64,000 nucleotides of DNA from Streptomyces plumbidurans (GTDB taxonomy: Bacteria > Actinomycetota > Actinomycetes > Streptomycetales > Streptomycetaceae), in NCBI RefSeq assembly GCF_019857225.1, contig NZ_JAFJSY010000031.1, positions 62,001 to 126,000 on the forward strand, written 5' to 3'. The number at the start of each line of letters is the position of its first letter. Position 1 is the first letter of the stretch. A program made the translations under genes and the position numbers. This document shows, in pieces, positions 55,393 to 63,869 of this stretch. Below the pieces are notes generated by a model that had not been told where the DNA came from, did no database searches, and worked only from the letters and a program-made list of their open reading frames with translations.

Positions 55393-55859
55393 CGAACCTT
55401 CTCTGCCTCGTAGGCGCGGGCGCGCTCGGCGTCCGCATAGAAACTGATCTTCCGGTCGAGCACCGCGAGGGTGTCCTGGAGTTCCGCGATCCGTGCGAGG
55501 ACGTCCCGGCGGGTCGTCTCCAGCAGCTCGAAGCGCTCGCCGTAGGTGTGTTCGCCCTCGCGCACCAGTTCCGCGTAGCGCACCATGTCGGCGACCGGCA
55601 TGCCGGTGAGCCGGAGCTTGCCGACCAGGTCGAGCCAGTCGAGGTCGCGATTGCTGTAGCGGCGCTGACCGGTGTGCGAGCGGTCGACGTGCGGCATCAG
55701 CCCGATCCGCTCGTACCAGCGCAGGGTGTGCGCGGTCAGCCCGGTGAAGGCGACGACCTCGCTGATCGTGTACGCGTCCTGCCCTTCCGGGCGCCGGTGC
55801 GGGTGGGGCGGAGCGCTGCAGAGGTCGGTCCTGGTGGGCGTGGTCTCCATCACCGTCAT
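55389..55859 (-). CDS. MerR-family activator of the aldo/keto reductase operon
   Basis: 156 residues. YTISEVVAFTGLTAHTLRWYERIGLM is the MerR helix-turn-helix and wing start, followed by RRYSNRDLDWLDLVGKLRLTGM and a long dimer helix. There is no Cys cluster for metal or iron-sulfur binding near the C-terminus; the only Cys is in the N-terminal arm. I choose ATG 55859 because a MerR-type promoter (-35 TTGCTT, 19-bp spacer, -10 TAGCGT) ends seven bases before it, giving a leaderless message; ATG 55850 is possible. It resembles regulators of aldehyde or redox stress. Confidence 0.88.
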   Translation of the reverse strand: MTVMETTPTRTDLCSAPPHPHRRPEGQDAYTISEVVAFTGLTAHTLRWYERIGLMPHVDRSHTGQRRYSNRDLDWLDLVGKLRLTGMPVADMVRYAELVREGEHTYGERFELLETTRRDVLARIAELQDTLAVLDRKISFYADAERARAYEAEKVR

Positions 55860-55866
55860 GCCCTCA

Positions 55867-55897
55867 ACGCTATGACCTTCGAGTGCACTCCAAGCAA
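55867..55897 (-). promoter_or_regulatory. MerR-type promoter with operator in the spacer
   Basis: On the minus strand TTGCTT (55897-55892) and TAGCGT (55872-55867) are separated by 19 bp, the over-long spacer that MerR proteins untwist. The dyad CTTGGAGTGCACTCGAAG (55894-55877) fills the spacer with one mismatched pair. Confidence 0.85.
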
Positions 55898-55956
55898 GCG
55901 GAACAGGTAATAAATCGGCAGGACCGGGCGGGGCGGTGCTCGCTACCGTGCGGGCC

Positions 55957-56427
55957 ATGAGTGCTGTACGTCGTGCCGTGCCCAAGGACGCGCCGGAAGT
56001 GCTGCGGCTGCGCCAGGTGATGATCGACTCGCTGCCGGGAGCCGAACCGTCCACACAATGGCACACCCAGTCCCTGCCGGTGCTGAGGGAGAAGCTCGCC
56101 GACGCGGGCGGGACCTTCGCCGCGTTCGTGATCGACCACCCCGAGCGGCCTGGCACGCTGGCCGCCCTGGTGGCAGGCACGGTCGACTACCGCATCGGGC
56201 GGGCCGGCAACCCGCACGGCACGGACGGCTACGTCTTCAGCGTGGCCACCGACCCCGACGCCCGGCGCCGCGGGTACGCGCGCGCGTGCATGGAGGCGCT
56301 GCTGGACTGGTTCCGCGAACGCGGCGTCGGCCGGGTCCGCCTCACCGCGTCCGAGGAAGGCGGGCCGCTGTACGCCTCCCTCGGTTTCGCGCCCAAGGCC
56401 GACCCGTTGCTGGAGCTGCGGCTGTGA
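55957..56427 (+). CDS. GNAT family N-acetyltransferase
   Basis: 156 residues. GYVFSVATDPDARRRGYARACMEALLDWF holds the acetyl-CoA loop (RRRGYA), ending GPLYASLGFAPKADPLLELRL. ATG 55957 follows TACCGT by six bases, which suggests a -10 element and leaderless start. Next to it on the same strand is the serine hydrolase gene, 18 bp downstream. Confidence 0.88.
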   Translation: MSAVRRAVPKDAPEVLRLRQVMIDSLPGAEPSTQWHTQSLPVLREKLADAGGTFAAFVIDHPERPGTLAALVAGTVDYRIGRAGNPHGTDGYVFSVATDPDARRRGYARACMEALLDWFRERGVGRVRLTASEEGGPLYASLGFAPKADPLLELRL

Positions 56428-56445
56428 GCGCCTAGGCTCGTTCGC

Positions 56446-57264
56446 ATGTCCTTGCAGAGCCTTGCGTTGATCGAGAACTGGCCGGTTCCCGCCGCTGCGG
56501 CGGGTGTGGTGCGTGCCGACGGTGCGGTGCTCGGCACCCATGGGCCCGTCGACCGGCGCTTCCCGCTGGCCTCGGTCACCAAGCCGCTCGCAGCGTACGC
56601 CGCCCTCGTCGCGTACGAGGAGGGGGCGATCGAGCTCGACGAGCCCGCCGGGCCGCCCGGTTCGACGGTGCGCCATCTGCTCGCCCACACCTCGGGGCTG
56701 GCCTTCGACGAGCACCGGGTGACGGCCCCGCCCGGCGAGCGGCGGCTGTACTCCAACGCCGGTTTCGAGCAGCTCGGCGACCACATCGCGAAGGCGGCGC
56801 AGATCCCGTTCGGCGAGTATCTGCGGCAGGCGGTGCTGGAGCCGCTGGGCATGACGGGGACCTCGCTGGAGGGCTCCCCCGCGAAGGACGGCGTCTCGAC
56901 GGTGGCGGACCTGCTGCGGTTCGCGGCCGAGCTGCAGGCGCCGCGGCTGCTCGATCCGCGCACGGTCGCGGAGGCGATGACGGTGCAGTACCCGGGGACG
57001 AAGGGCGTCCTGCCGGGCTACGGCCACCAGAACCCCAACGACTGGGGCCTCGGCTTCGAGATCCGTGACTCCAAGTCGCCGCACTGGACGGGGAGTTCCT
57101 CCTCGCCGCGCACCTTCGGCCACTTCGGTCAGTCGGGCACGTTCCTGTGGGTCGACCCCGACGCGGGGGTCGCTTGCAGCGCTTTGACGGATCGGGACTT
57201 CGGACCGTGGGCCGTCGAGGTGTGGCCTGCGTTCACGGATGCGGTGCTCGCAGAAGTGCGGTGA
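56446..57264 (+). CDS. Serine hydrolase of the beta-lactamase/PBP4* fold
   Basis: 272 residues. The triad motifs are SVTK (Ser-x-x-Lys) near residue 43, YSNAG (Tyr) near 105 and HFGQSGTFLW as the third box (His replacing Lys). No signal peptide. These class C-like enzymes act on small esters or D-amino-acid peptides; a true beta-lactamase is unlikely without export. ATG 56446. Confidence 0.9.
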   Translation: MSLQSLALIENWPVPAAAAGVVRADGAVLGTHGPVDRRFPLASVTKPLAAYAALVAYEEGAIELDEPAGPPGSTVRHLLAHTSGLAFDEHRVTAPPGERRLYSNAGFEQLGDHIAKAAQIPFGEYLRQAVLEPLGMTGTSLEGSPAKDGVSTVADLLRFAAELQAPRLLDPRTVAEAMTVQYPGTKGVLPGYGHQNPNDWGLGFEIRDSKSPHWTGSSSSPRTFGHFGQSGTFLWVDPDAGVACSALTDRDFGPWAVEVWPAFTDAVLAEVR

Positions 57265-57291
57265 CGGTCGTCGGATCGGTGCGGCTGCTTC

Positions 57292-57358
57292 GTGGCTGGT
57301 CGCGCGCACGCGGCGGTAGCCGCATATCAGACACAGCCCCGCGCCCCTGAAGGGCGCT
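57292..57358. repeat. Diverged Streptomyces palindromic repeat
   Basis: Starts GTGGCTGGTCGCGC and ends CCCCGCGCCCCTGAAGGGCGC, the same vocabulary as the elements at 35011 and 37554, with different middle sequence. GCGCCC/GGGCGC can pair at 57341-57357 as a terminator for either convergent gene. Confidence 0.65.
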
Positions 57359-57363
57359 GCTCC

Positions 57364-58023
57364 TCAGGGAGCTTCCGCCATCTCCCACATCAGCAGTTCC
57401 GCCTCGGTCACAGCCTCCGTCTCCAGTTGCTTCGCGTCCGTGATGCGGGCCGCGTCGCCCGGGGTGAGGAGCTCGCCGTCCACGTCCACGTCACCGCGGA
57501 CGACATGGACGTAGACGTACGCGCCGTCCGGGATGGCCGTCCGCTCCCCCGCTCGCAGCCGCCGTACGTGGAGCATGGCGCCCGCCTCCGGGACGGCGTA
57601 CGGCGTGGAGTCCGCGATGCCACGGACGATCTCGTACGCGGGCTCTCCGCCCGGTTCGAGGGGGGCCAGCCACATCTGCACGAAGACCAGCAGACCGTCG
57701 CCGTCGTTGCGCTCCACGTGCCGTACACCCGCCGCCGAGCTCAGGCGCTGCACGTCGCCGGGGCGCACCGTCGTGCGGTGGCCGGCGGAGTCGCGGTGCG
57801 TCAGTTCGCCCTCGACGACCCAGGTCACGATCTCGGTGTGACTGTGCGGGTGTTCGTCGAAGCCGGCACCGGGCAGCAGCCGCTCCTCGTTGCAGGCGAT
57901 GACCGCGCCGAAGCGGAGGTTGCCGGGGTCGTAGTGCGGGCCGAAGGAGAAGGCGTGCCACGACTCGATACCGGCCGTCGGGTCACCCCCTGGATAGCGC
58001 TCAGCTGCGCGCCGTAGGTCCAT
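57364..58023 (-). CDS. Pirin-family cupin protein
   Basis: 219 residues. The pirin metal site is in FDEHPHSHTEIVTWVVEGELTHRDS (His, His, His, Glu). A second, weaker cupin half follows (AYVYVHVVRGDVDVDG). Related proteins are quercetinases or redox sensors. ATG 58023 (GTG 58026 also possible). Divergent from fasR with 95 bp between starts. Confidence 0.9.
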   Translation of the reverse strand: MDLRRAAERYPGGDPTAGIESWHAFSFGPHYDPGNLRFGAVIACNEERLLPGAGFDEHPHSHTEIVTWVVEGELTHRDSAGHRTTVRPGDVQRLSSAAGVRHVERNDGDGLLVFVQMWLAPLEPGGEPAYEIVRGIADSTPYAVPEAGAMLHVRRLRAGERTAIPDGAYVYVHVVRGDVDVDGELLTPGDAARITDAKQLETEAVTEAELLMWEMAEAP

Positions 58024-58118
58024 CACGCACCCCACCGTAGCCGCGCCGGAACCCCGCCGGAGCGCCCGCCGCGGACCCGGCGACACGTACTCCCGTCCGG
58101 ATAAGGCAGTCTTGTCCC

Positions 58119-59324
58119 GTGCCCGAACCCGAAACGAGCAAGCCCGAAGCCGTTGCTCCCCCCGTGCACCCGCACGCGAGAACTCTGAAGCGACTGGAGA
58201 AGTCGTCCGGTTCGCTCGCCGCGCAGGCGATCGCGCGCATGGACGAGACACTGCCGTGGTACCGGGCGATGCCGCCGGAGAACCGTTCCTGGATCGGGCT
58301 CGTCGCCCAGGCGGGCATCGCCGCCTTCACCGAGTGGTTCCGGCATCCCGACGCGCCCCAGGCCATCTCGACGGACGTGTTCGGCACGGCTCCGCGCGAG
58401 CTGACCCGGGCGATCACCCTGCGCCAGACCGTGGAGATGGTGCGCACCACCATCGAGGTCATGGAGAGCGCCATCGACGAGGTGGCCGCCCCGGGCGACG
58501 AGAGTGTGCTGCGCGAGGCGCTGCTCGTCTACGCCCGCGAGATCGCCTTCGCCACCGCCCAGGTCTACGCCCAGGCCGCCGAGGCACGCGGTGCCTGGGA
58601 CGCCCGCCTCGAGTCCCTCGTCGTCAATGCCGTGCTGAGCGGGGAGGCCGACGAGGGCGCGGTCAGCAGGGCCGCGGCCCTGGGCTGGAACGCACCCGAG
58701 CATGTCTGCGTGGTGCTGGGGACCGCCCCCGACGGTGACTCCGAGCTGACCGTCGAGGCGATCCGGCGGGCCGCCCGGCACGCCAAGCTCCAGGTGCTCA
58801 CCGGGGTGCTCGGCGACCGGCTGGTGGTCATCGCCGGCGGCAGCGACAACCCGCTCGCCGTGGCCAAGTCGCTGATCGGGCCGTACGCGGCCGGGCCTGT
58901 CGTGGCCGGGCCCGTGGTGGCCGACCTGCTCACCGCGACCCGCTCCGCGCAGGCCGCTGCCGCCGGTCTCAAGGCCTGTTTCGCCTGGCAGGACGCCCCG
59001 CGGCCGGTGCTCGCGGACGATCTGCTGCCGGAGCGCGCCATCGCAGGCGACCCGAGCGCGCGCGAACAGCTGGTGGAGGAGATCTACAGACCGCTGGAGG
59101 AGGCCGGGTCGGCTCTTCTGGAGACGCTCTCCGTCTATCTGGAGCAGGCGAGCAGTCTCGAAGGCGCCGCCCGGATGCTCTTCGTTCACCCCAACACCGT
59201 GCGCTACCGGCTCCGACGTGTGACTGACGTCACCGGCTGGTCACCCTCCGATGTACGATCCGCCTTCACGCTGCGGATCGCGCTGATCCTGGGGCGTCTG
59301 GCCGAGGGCGATCTTCCGGCCTAG
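58119..59324 (+). CDS. fasR: FasR, PucR-type activator of fatty acid synthesis
   Basis: 401 residues. The C-terminal helix-turn-helix of PucR proteins is ASSLEGAARMLFVHPNTVRYRLRRV, cited here from LFVHPNTVRYRLRRVTDVTG, preceded by a GGDEF-like middle domain (about 165-300). N-terminal regions match those of FasR. In S. coelicolor FasR binds upstream of fabD and activates fabDHPF; here it is likewise directly upstream, 83 bp from fabD. GTG 58119. The gene order makes the assignment secure. Confidence 0.93.
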   Translation: MPEPETSKPEAVAPPVHPHARTLKRLEKSSGSLAAQAIARMDETLPWYRAMPPENRSWIGLVAQAGIAAFTEWFRHPDAPQAISTDVFGTAPRELTRAITLRQTVEMVRTTIEVMESAIDEVAAPGDESVLREALLVYAREIAFATAQVYAQAAEARGAWDARLESLVVNAVLSGEADEGAVSRAAALGWNAPEHVCVVLGTAPDGDSELTVEAIRRAARHAKLQVLTGVLGDRLVVIAGGSDNPLAVAKSLIGPYAAGPVVAGPVVADLLTATRSAQAAAAGLKACFAWQDAPRPVLADDLLPERAIAGDPSAREQLVEEIYRPLEEAGSALLETLSVYLEQASSLEGAARMLFVHPNTVRYRLRRVTDVTGWSPSDVRSAFTLRIALILGRLAEGDLPA

Positions 59325-59326
59325 GC

Positions 59327-59347
59327 TTTTGTCGGGGGCATACAAAA
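59327..59347. promoter_or_regulatory. Candidate FasR box in the fabD promoter
   Basis: TTTTGT-(9)-ACAAAA is a perfect dyad in the 83-bp gap between fasR and fabD. It is markedly AT-rich for this genome. FasR is known to bind this intergenic region in relatives; I infer that the dyad is part of its site. Confidence 0.5.
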
Positions 59348-59407
59348 CCCCCTCGTGTTCTTCGTCCCTGTCCCCACGGGCGGCCACGGCCGTCCCCAAG
59401 AGAGAGT

Positions 59408-60328
59408 GTGAGAGTGCTCGTACTCGTCGCTCCCGGCCAGGGCGCCCAGACGCCCGGCTTCCTGACCCCCTGGCTCGAACTGCCCGGTGCCTTTGACCGC
59501 GTCTCCGCCTGGTCGGACGCCATCGGCCTGGACCTCGCCCACTACGGCACCAAGGCCGACGCGGAGGAGATCCGGGACACCGCGGTGGCCCAGCCGCTGC
59601 TGGTCGCCGCCGGCCTCCTGTCCGCCGCGGCACTCGGTGCCGTCGTGCCGGGCGCCGTCGCCGGTCACAGCGTCGGTGAGATCACCGCCGCCTCCTTCGC
59701 CGGTGTCCTCGACGACACGGCCGCGCTGACCCTCGTACGCAAGCGTGGTCTGGCGATGGCCGAGGCCGCCGCGATCACCGAGACCGGGATGTCGGCGCTG
59801 CTCGGCGGCGACCCCGAGGTCTCCGTCGCGCACCTGGAGAAGCTGGGCCTGACCCCGGCGAACGTGAACGGCGCGGGCCAGATCGTCGCCGCGGGCACGC
59901 TGGAGCAGCTCGCCGCGCTGAACGACGACAAGCCCGAGGGTGTCCGCAAGGTCGTCCCGCTCAAGGTCGCCGGCGCCTTCCACACGCGTCACATGGCCCC
60001 CGCGGTCGACAAGCTGGCCGAGGCCGCCAAGGCCCTCGCGCCCGCCGACCCGAAGGTCACCTACGTCTCCAACAAGGACGGCCGGTCCGTCGCCACCGGC
60101 GCCGAGATCGTCGAGCGGCTGGTCGGCCAGGTCGCCAACCCGGTCCGCTGGGACCTGTGCATGGAGACCTTCAAGGAGCTGGGCGCGACCGCGATCGTCG
60201 AGGTCTGCCCCGGCGGCACGCTGGTCGGCCTCGCCAAGCGCGCGCTGCCGGGTGTGCAGACCCTGGCGCTCAAGACCCCCGACGACCTCGACGCGGCCCG
60301 CGCACTCATCGCCGAGCACGCGGCCTGA
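59408..60328 (+). CDS. fabD: Malonyl-CoA:ACP transacylase
   Basis: 306 residues. LLVLVAPGQGAQTPG-like start (VLVLVAPGQGAQTPGFL), active-site GHSVGEITAASFAG with the nucleophile Ser, and GAFHTRHMAPAVDKL with the catalytic His. It loads malonate onto AcpP. First gene of the fab operon; GTG 59408, with GTG 59414 possible. 24 bp before fabH. Confidence 0.97.
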   Translation: MRVLVLVAPGQGAQTPGFLTPWLELPGAFDRVSAWSDAIGLDLAHYGTKADAEEIRDTAVAQPLLVAAGLLSAAALGAVVPGAVAGHSVGEITAASFAGVLDDTAALTLVRKRGLAMAEAAAITETGMSALLGGDPEVSVAHLEKLGLTPANVNGAGQIVAAGTLEQLAALNDDKPEGVRKVVPLKVAGAFHTRHMAPAVDKLAEAAKALAPADPKVTYVSNKDGRSVATGAEIVERLVGQVANPVRWDLCMETFKELGATAIVEVCPGGTLVGLAKRALPGVQTLALKTPDDLDAARALIAEHAA

Positions 60329-60352
60329 CGCCCCAGAAGGAGCCGTACGAAC

Positions 60353-61348
60353 ATGTCGAAGATCAAGCCCAGCAAGGGCGCCCCGTACGCGCGCATCCTC
60401 GGCGTGGGCGGTTACCGTCCGACCCGGGTCGTGCCGAACGAGGTGATCCTCGAGAAGATCGACTCCTCCGACGAGTGGATCCGTTCGCGCTCCGGCATCC
60501 AGACCCGGCACTGGGCCTCGGACGAGGAGACGGTGGCCGCGATGTCGATCGAGGCCTCCGGCAAGGCGATCGCCGACGCCGGGATCTCCGCGGAGCAGAT
60601 CGGCGGCGTGATCGTCTCGACCGTCTCGCACTTCAAGCAGACCCCGGCCATCGCCACGGAGATCGCGGACAAGCTGGGCACGAACAAGGCCGCGGCGTTC
60701 GACATCTCGGCGGGCTGCGCCGGCTTCGGCTACGGCCTCACGCTCGCCAAGGGCATGATCACCGAGGGCTCCGCGCAGTACGTCCTGGTCATCGGCGTGG
60801 AGCGGCTGTCCGACCTCACCGACCTGGAGGACCGGGCCACGGCCTTCCTGTTCGGCGACGGCGCGGGCGCCGTCGTGGTGGGCCCGTCCGACGAGCCGCA
60901 CATCGGCCCGTCGATCTGGGGTTCGGAGGGCGACAAGTCCGAGACCATCAAGCAGACCGTGCCGTGGACCGAGTACGACAGCACGGGCAAGTTCCCTGCG
61001 ATCACGCAGGAGGGCCAGGCGGTGTTCCGCTGGGCCGTGTTCGAGATGGCGAAGGTCGCCCAGCAGGCGCTGGACGCGGCCGGGATCACCCCGAACGACC
61101 TGGACGTCTTCATTCCCCACCAGGCCAACGAGCGGATCATCGACTCGATGGTGAAGACGCTGAAACTGCCGGAGCACGTCACGGTCGCGCGTGACGTACG
61201 CACCACCGGCAACACCTCGGCCGCCTCGATTCCGCTCGCGATGGAGCGGCTTCTGGCGACCGGTGAGGCGAAGAGCGGCGACACCGCGCTCGTCATCGGC
61301 TTCGGGGCGGGTCTCGTGTACGCCGCGACGGTCGTTACCCTCCCCTAG
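60353..61348 (+). CDS. fabH: Beta-ketoacyl-ACP synthase III
   Basis: 331 residues. Catalytic Cys in DISAGCAGFGYGL, His in FIPHQANERIIDSM and Asn in TTGNTSAASIPLA. It starts fatty-acid chains from acyl-CoA and malonyl-ACP, in Streptomyces mainly branched acyl-CoAs. ATG 60353 with AAGGAG. Confidence 0.97.
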   Translation: MSKIKPSKGAPYARILGVGGYRPTRVVPNEVILEKIDSSDEWIRSRSGIQTRHWASDEETVAAMSIEASGKAIADAGISAEQIGGVIVSTVSHFKQTPAIATEIADKLGTNKAAAFDISAGCAGFGYGLTLAKGMITEGSAQYVLVIGVERLSDLTDLEDRATAFLFGDGAGAVVVGPSDEPHIGPSIWGSEGDKSETIKQTVPWTEYDSTGKFPAITQEGQAVFRWAVFEMAKVAQQALDAAGITPNDLDVFIPHQANERIIDSMVKTLKLPEHVTVARDVRTTGNTSAASIPLAMERLLATGEAKSGDTALVIGFGAGLVYAATVVTLP

Positions 61349-61452
61349 GCACTCCGTGCCGGATCAGCAACGGATCCGGCCCGGCTGTACATACCTGCCG
61401 CTGCCGCGGCGGGCTGCCACACCCTCTGGATCACAAAGAAGGAGCGCCTGAC

Positions 61453-61701
61453 ATGGCCGCCACTCAGGAAGAGATCGTCGCCGGTCTCGCCGACATCGTG
61501 AACGAGATCGCCGGCATCCCGGTTGAGGACGTCCAGCTGGACAAGTCCTTCACCGACGACCTGGACGTCGACTCGCTGTCCATGGTCGAGGTCGTCGTCG
61601 CCGCCGAAGAGCGCTTCGACGTCAAGATCCCGGACGAGGACGTCAAGAACCTCAAGACGGTCGGCGACGCGACCGACTACATCCTCAAGCACCAGGCCTG
61701 A
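61453..61701 (+). CDS. acpP: Acyl carrier protein
   Basis: 82 residues, acidic. DLDVDSLSMVEVVVAAEE holds the Ser that carries phosphopantetheine. Carries acyl chains between the fab enzymes. ATG 61453 after AAGGAG. About 105 bp after fabH, a gap that may hold a second promoter. Confidence 0.97.
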   Translation: MAATQEEIVAGLADIVNEIAGIPVEDVQLDKSFTDDLDVDSLSMVEVVVAAEERFDVKIPDEDVKNLKTVGDATDYILKHQA

Positions 61702-61780
61702 GCCCTCCCGCTCCGGCTGTATTGCCCCGCCACCCGGCGGTGGCGCCGTTGAATCCCGATCCGTTGGAGAAAGAATTCCC

Positions 61781-63052
61781 GTGAGCCCGACCAATCGCAC
61801 CGTGGTCGTCACCGGTATCGGCGCAACCACACCGCTGGGTGGCGACGCAGCCTCTACCTGGGAGGGTCTGGTCGCCGGCAAGTCCGGTGTGCGGCCCATC
61901 GAGCACGAGTGGGCCGCCGAGCAGGCGGTCCGTATCGCGGCGCCCGTGGCCGTGGAGCCCTCCGAGGTCATCCCCCGGCCGCAGGCCCGCCGCCTGGACC
62001 GCTCGGCGCAGTTCGCGCTGATCGCGGCCAAGGAGGCCTGGGCCGACGCCGGCTTCACCGACAAGGCCGGCGAGGACGAGAAGATCGACCCGGACCGGCT
62101 CGGCGCCGTCATCGCCTCCGGCATCGGCGGCGTGACCACCCTGCTCGACCAGTACGACGTGCTCAAGGAGAAGGGCGTCCGCCGCGTCTCCCCGCACACC
62201 GTCCCGATGCTGATGCCGAACGGCCCCTCGGCCAACGTGGGCCTGCTGGTGGGCGCCCGTGCGGGCGTGCACACGCCGGTCTCCGCGTGCGCCTCGGGCG
62301 CCGAGGCCATCGGCTACGGCATCGAGATGATCCGCACCGGCCGCGCCGACGTCGTCGTCGCGGGCGGCACGGAGGCGGCCATCCACCCGCTGCCCATCGC
62401 CGCGTTCGGCAACATGATGGCGATGTCCAAGAACAACGAGAACCCCGAGGGTGCCTCGCGCCCCTACGACGTCGACCGGGACGGCTTCGTCCTCGGCGAG
62501 GGCGCCGGCGTGATCGTCCTGGAGTCCGCCGAGCACGCCGCGGCGCGCGGTGCCCGGGTGTACGCCGAGGCGGTCGGCCAGGGCATCTCCGCCGACGCCC
62601 ACGACATCGTGCAGCCCGAGCCCGAGGGCCGGGGCATCTCGCACGCGCTGCAGAACCTGATGGAGCGCACCGACCTGGACCCGGCCGAGATCGTGCACGT
62701 CAACGCGCACGCCACCTCGACGCCCGCCGGTGACGTGGCCGAACTGAAGGCGCTGCGCAAGGTGTTCGGCGACGACGCGGGCCACATGGCGGTCTCCGCG
62801 ACCAAGTCCATGACCGGTCATCTGCTGGGCGGCGCGGGCGGCGTCGAGTCCGTCGCGACGATCCTCGCGCTGTACCACCGGGTCGCTCCGCCGACCATCA
62901 ACGTCGAGAACCTGGACCCGGAGGCCGAGGCCGCCGCGGACATCGTCCGTGGCGAGGCCCGCAAGCTGCCGGTCGAGGGCCGTATCGCCGCGCTGAACGA
63001 CTCGTTCGGGTTCGGCGGGCACAACGTCGTGCTGGCGTTCCGTACGGTCTGA
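61781..63052 (+). CDS. fabF: Beta-ketoacyl-ACP synthase II
   Basis: 423 residues. PVSACASGAEAIGYG contains the nucleophile Cys, VNAHATSTPAGD and MTGHLLGGAGG the two His, and NDSFGFGGHNVVLAF the closing motif. Elongates acyl-ACP. The GTG at 61781 follows GGAGAAA. Final gene of the fasR-fabDHPF series, closed by a strong terminator. Confidence 0.97.
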   Translation: MSPTNRTVVVTGIGATTPLGGDAASTWEGLVAGKSGVRPIEHEWAAEQAVRIAAPVAVEPSEVIPRPQARRLDRSAQFALIAAKEAWADAGFTDKAGEDEKIDPDRLGAVIASGIGGVTTLLDQYDVLKEKGVRRVSPHTVPMLMPNGPSANVGLLVGARAGVHTPVSACASGAEAIGYGIEMIRTGRADVVVAGGTEAAIHPLPIAAFGNMMAMSKNNENPEGASRPYDVDRDGFVLGEGAGVIVLESAEHAAARGARVYAEAVGQGISADAHDIVQPEPEGRGISHALQNLMERTDLDPAEIVHVNAHATSTPAGDVAELKALRKVFGDDAGHMAVSATKSMTGHLLGGAGGVESVATILALYHRVAPPTINVENLDPEAEAAADIVRGEARKLPVEGRIAALNDSFGFGGHNVVLAFRTV

Positions 63053-63070
63053 GTAGCGCCCCTACGCGAA

Positions 63071-63104
63071 TGAAGGGCCCCCACCGGCCGGTGGGGGCCC
63101 TTCA
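63071..63104. terminator. fab operon terminator, bidirectional
   Basis: A perfect palindrome TGAAGGGCCCCCACCGG and its complement (17 bp each side, no unpaired loop bases; the four central bases would form the turn). Serves fabF and the convergent DUF3145 gene. Confidence 0.9.
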
Positions 63105-63117
63105 CCTGTCCGTGCCG

Positions 63118-63612
63118 TCAGACCACTTGGTGCAGCCAGCGCACCGGCGCGCCCTCGCCCGCGTATCTGAACGGCTCCAACTCGTCGTCCCACGGCTTGC
63201 CCAGGAGCTTGGCGATCTCCGCCTCCAGGTCCGTCTCGCCCTGCTGGGCCCGGGTCAGCGCGGCGCGCAGCCGGTCCTCGGGGATCAGGATGTCGCCGTG
63301 GATGCCGGTGACGGCGTGGAAGATGCCGAGGTCGGGGGTGCAGCTGTAGCGCTCGCCCTCCGCGGTGGGGCAGGGCTCGGCGGTGACCTCGAAGCGCAGC
63401 AGATGCCAGCCGCGCAGCGCGGAGGCCAGTTTGGAGGCCGTGCCCGCCTCGGCCTGCCAGGAGAACTCCGAGCGCCAGGTGCCGGGCGCGGCGGGCTGCC
63501 GGATCCAGTCGAGGTTGACGCGCGTGCCGAGCACTCCGGCGACGGCCCACTCGACGTGCGGGCACAGCGCGCGCGGAGCGGAGTGCACGTACAGAACTCC
63601 ACGTGTCGTCAC
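63118..63612 (-). CDS. DUF3145 protein
   Basis: 164 residues. TRGVLYVHSAPRALCPHVEWAV, GTWRSEFSWQAEAGTASKLAS and GKPWDDELEPFRYAGEG are the hallmarks of this actinobacterial family, conserved next to the fab genes. Function unknown. GTG 63612. Confidence 0.93.
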   Translation of the reverse strand: MTTRGVLYVHSAPRALCPHVEWAVAGVLGTRVNLDWIRQPAAPGTWRSEFSWQAEAGTASKLASALRGWHLLRFEVTAEPCPTAEGERYSCTPDLGIFHAVTGIHGDILIPEDRLRAALTRAQQGETDLEAEIAKLLGKPWDDELEPFRYAGEGAPVRWLHQVV

Positions 63613-63869
63613 CGGGACCTCCGGGCAGAGCTGGACAATCTGGCGAACTGGCGTACGGGCGGCAGGGCAGCCACGTTGATGGCGAGGCTACCGTGCGGCG
63701 GCGCAAGGAGTGTGACGTACCGTCCGTCCCGATGCGCTGAAACGTCCGCCATTCACCCGGCAGGACGCCTGTACGGGGGTGAACCGTTGCAGTCGCGCGG
63801 GGATCGGGAACTCTCGCACGTTGTTATGGGGGGACACGTCCGTACGACAGACGAGGGGATCGCCGGCGC

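Noticed and set aside
56446..57264. Antibiotic-resistance beta-lactamase
   Set aside because: No signal peptide and the third motif is HFG rather than KTG; more likely an intracellular esterase or peptidase.
59321..61177. 618-residue antisense ORF opposite fabD and fabH
   Set aside because: Spans two conserved genes and their spacer in antisense; no domain features.
59408..63052. Type II polyketide or other secondary-metabolite cluster
   Set aside because: FabD, FabH, AcpP and FabF have primary fatty-acid-synthase features and sit next to fasR; there is no chain-length factor, cyclase or tailoring gene.
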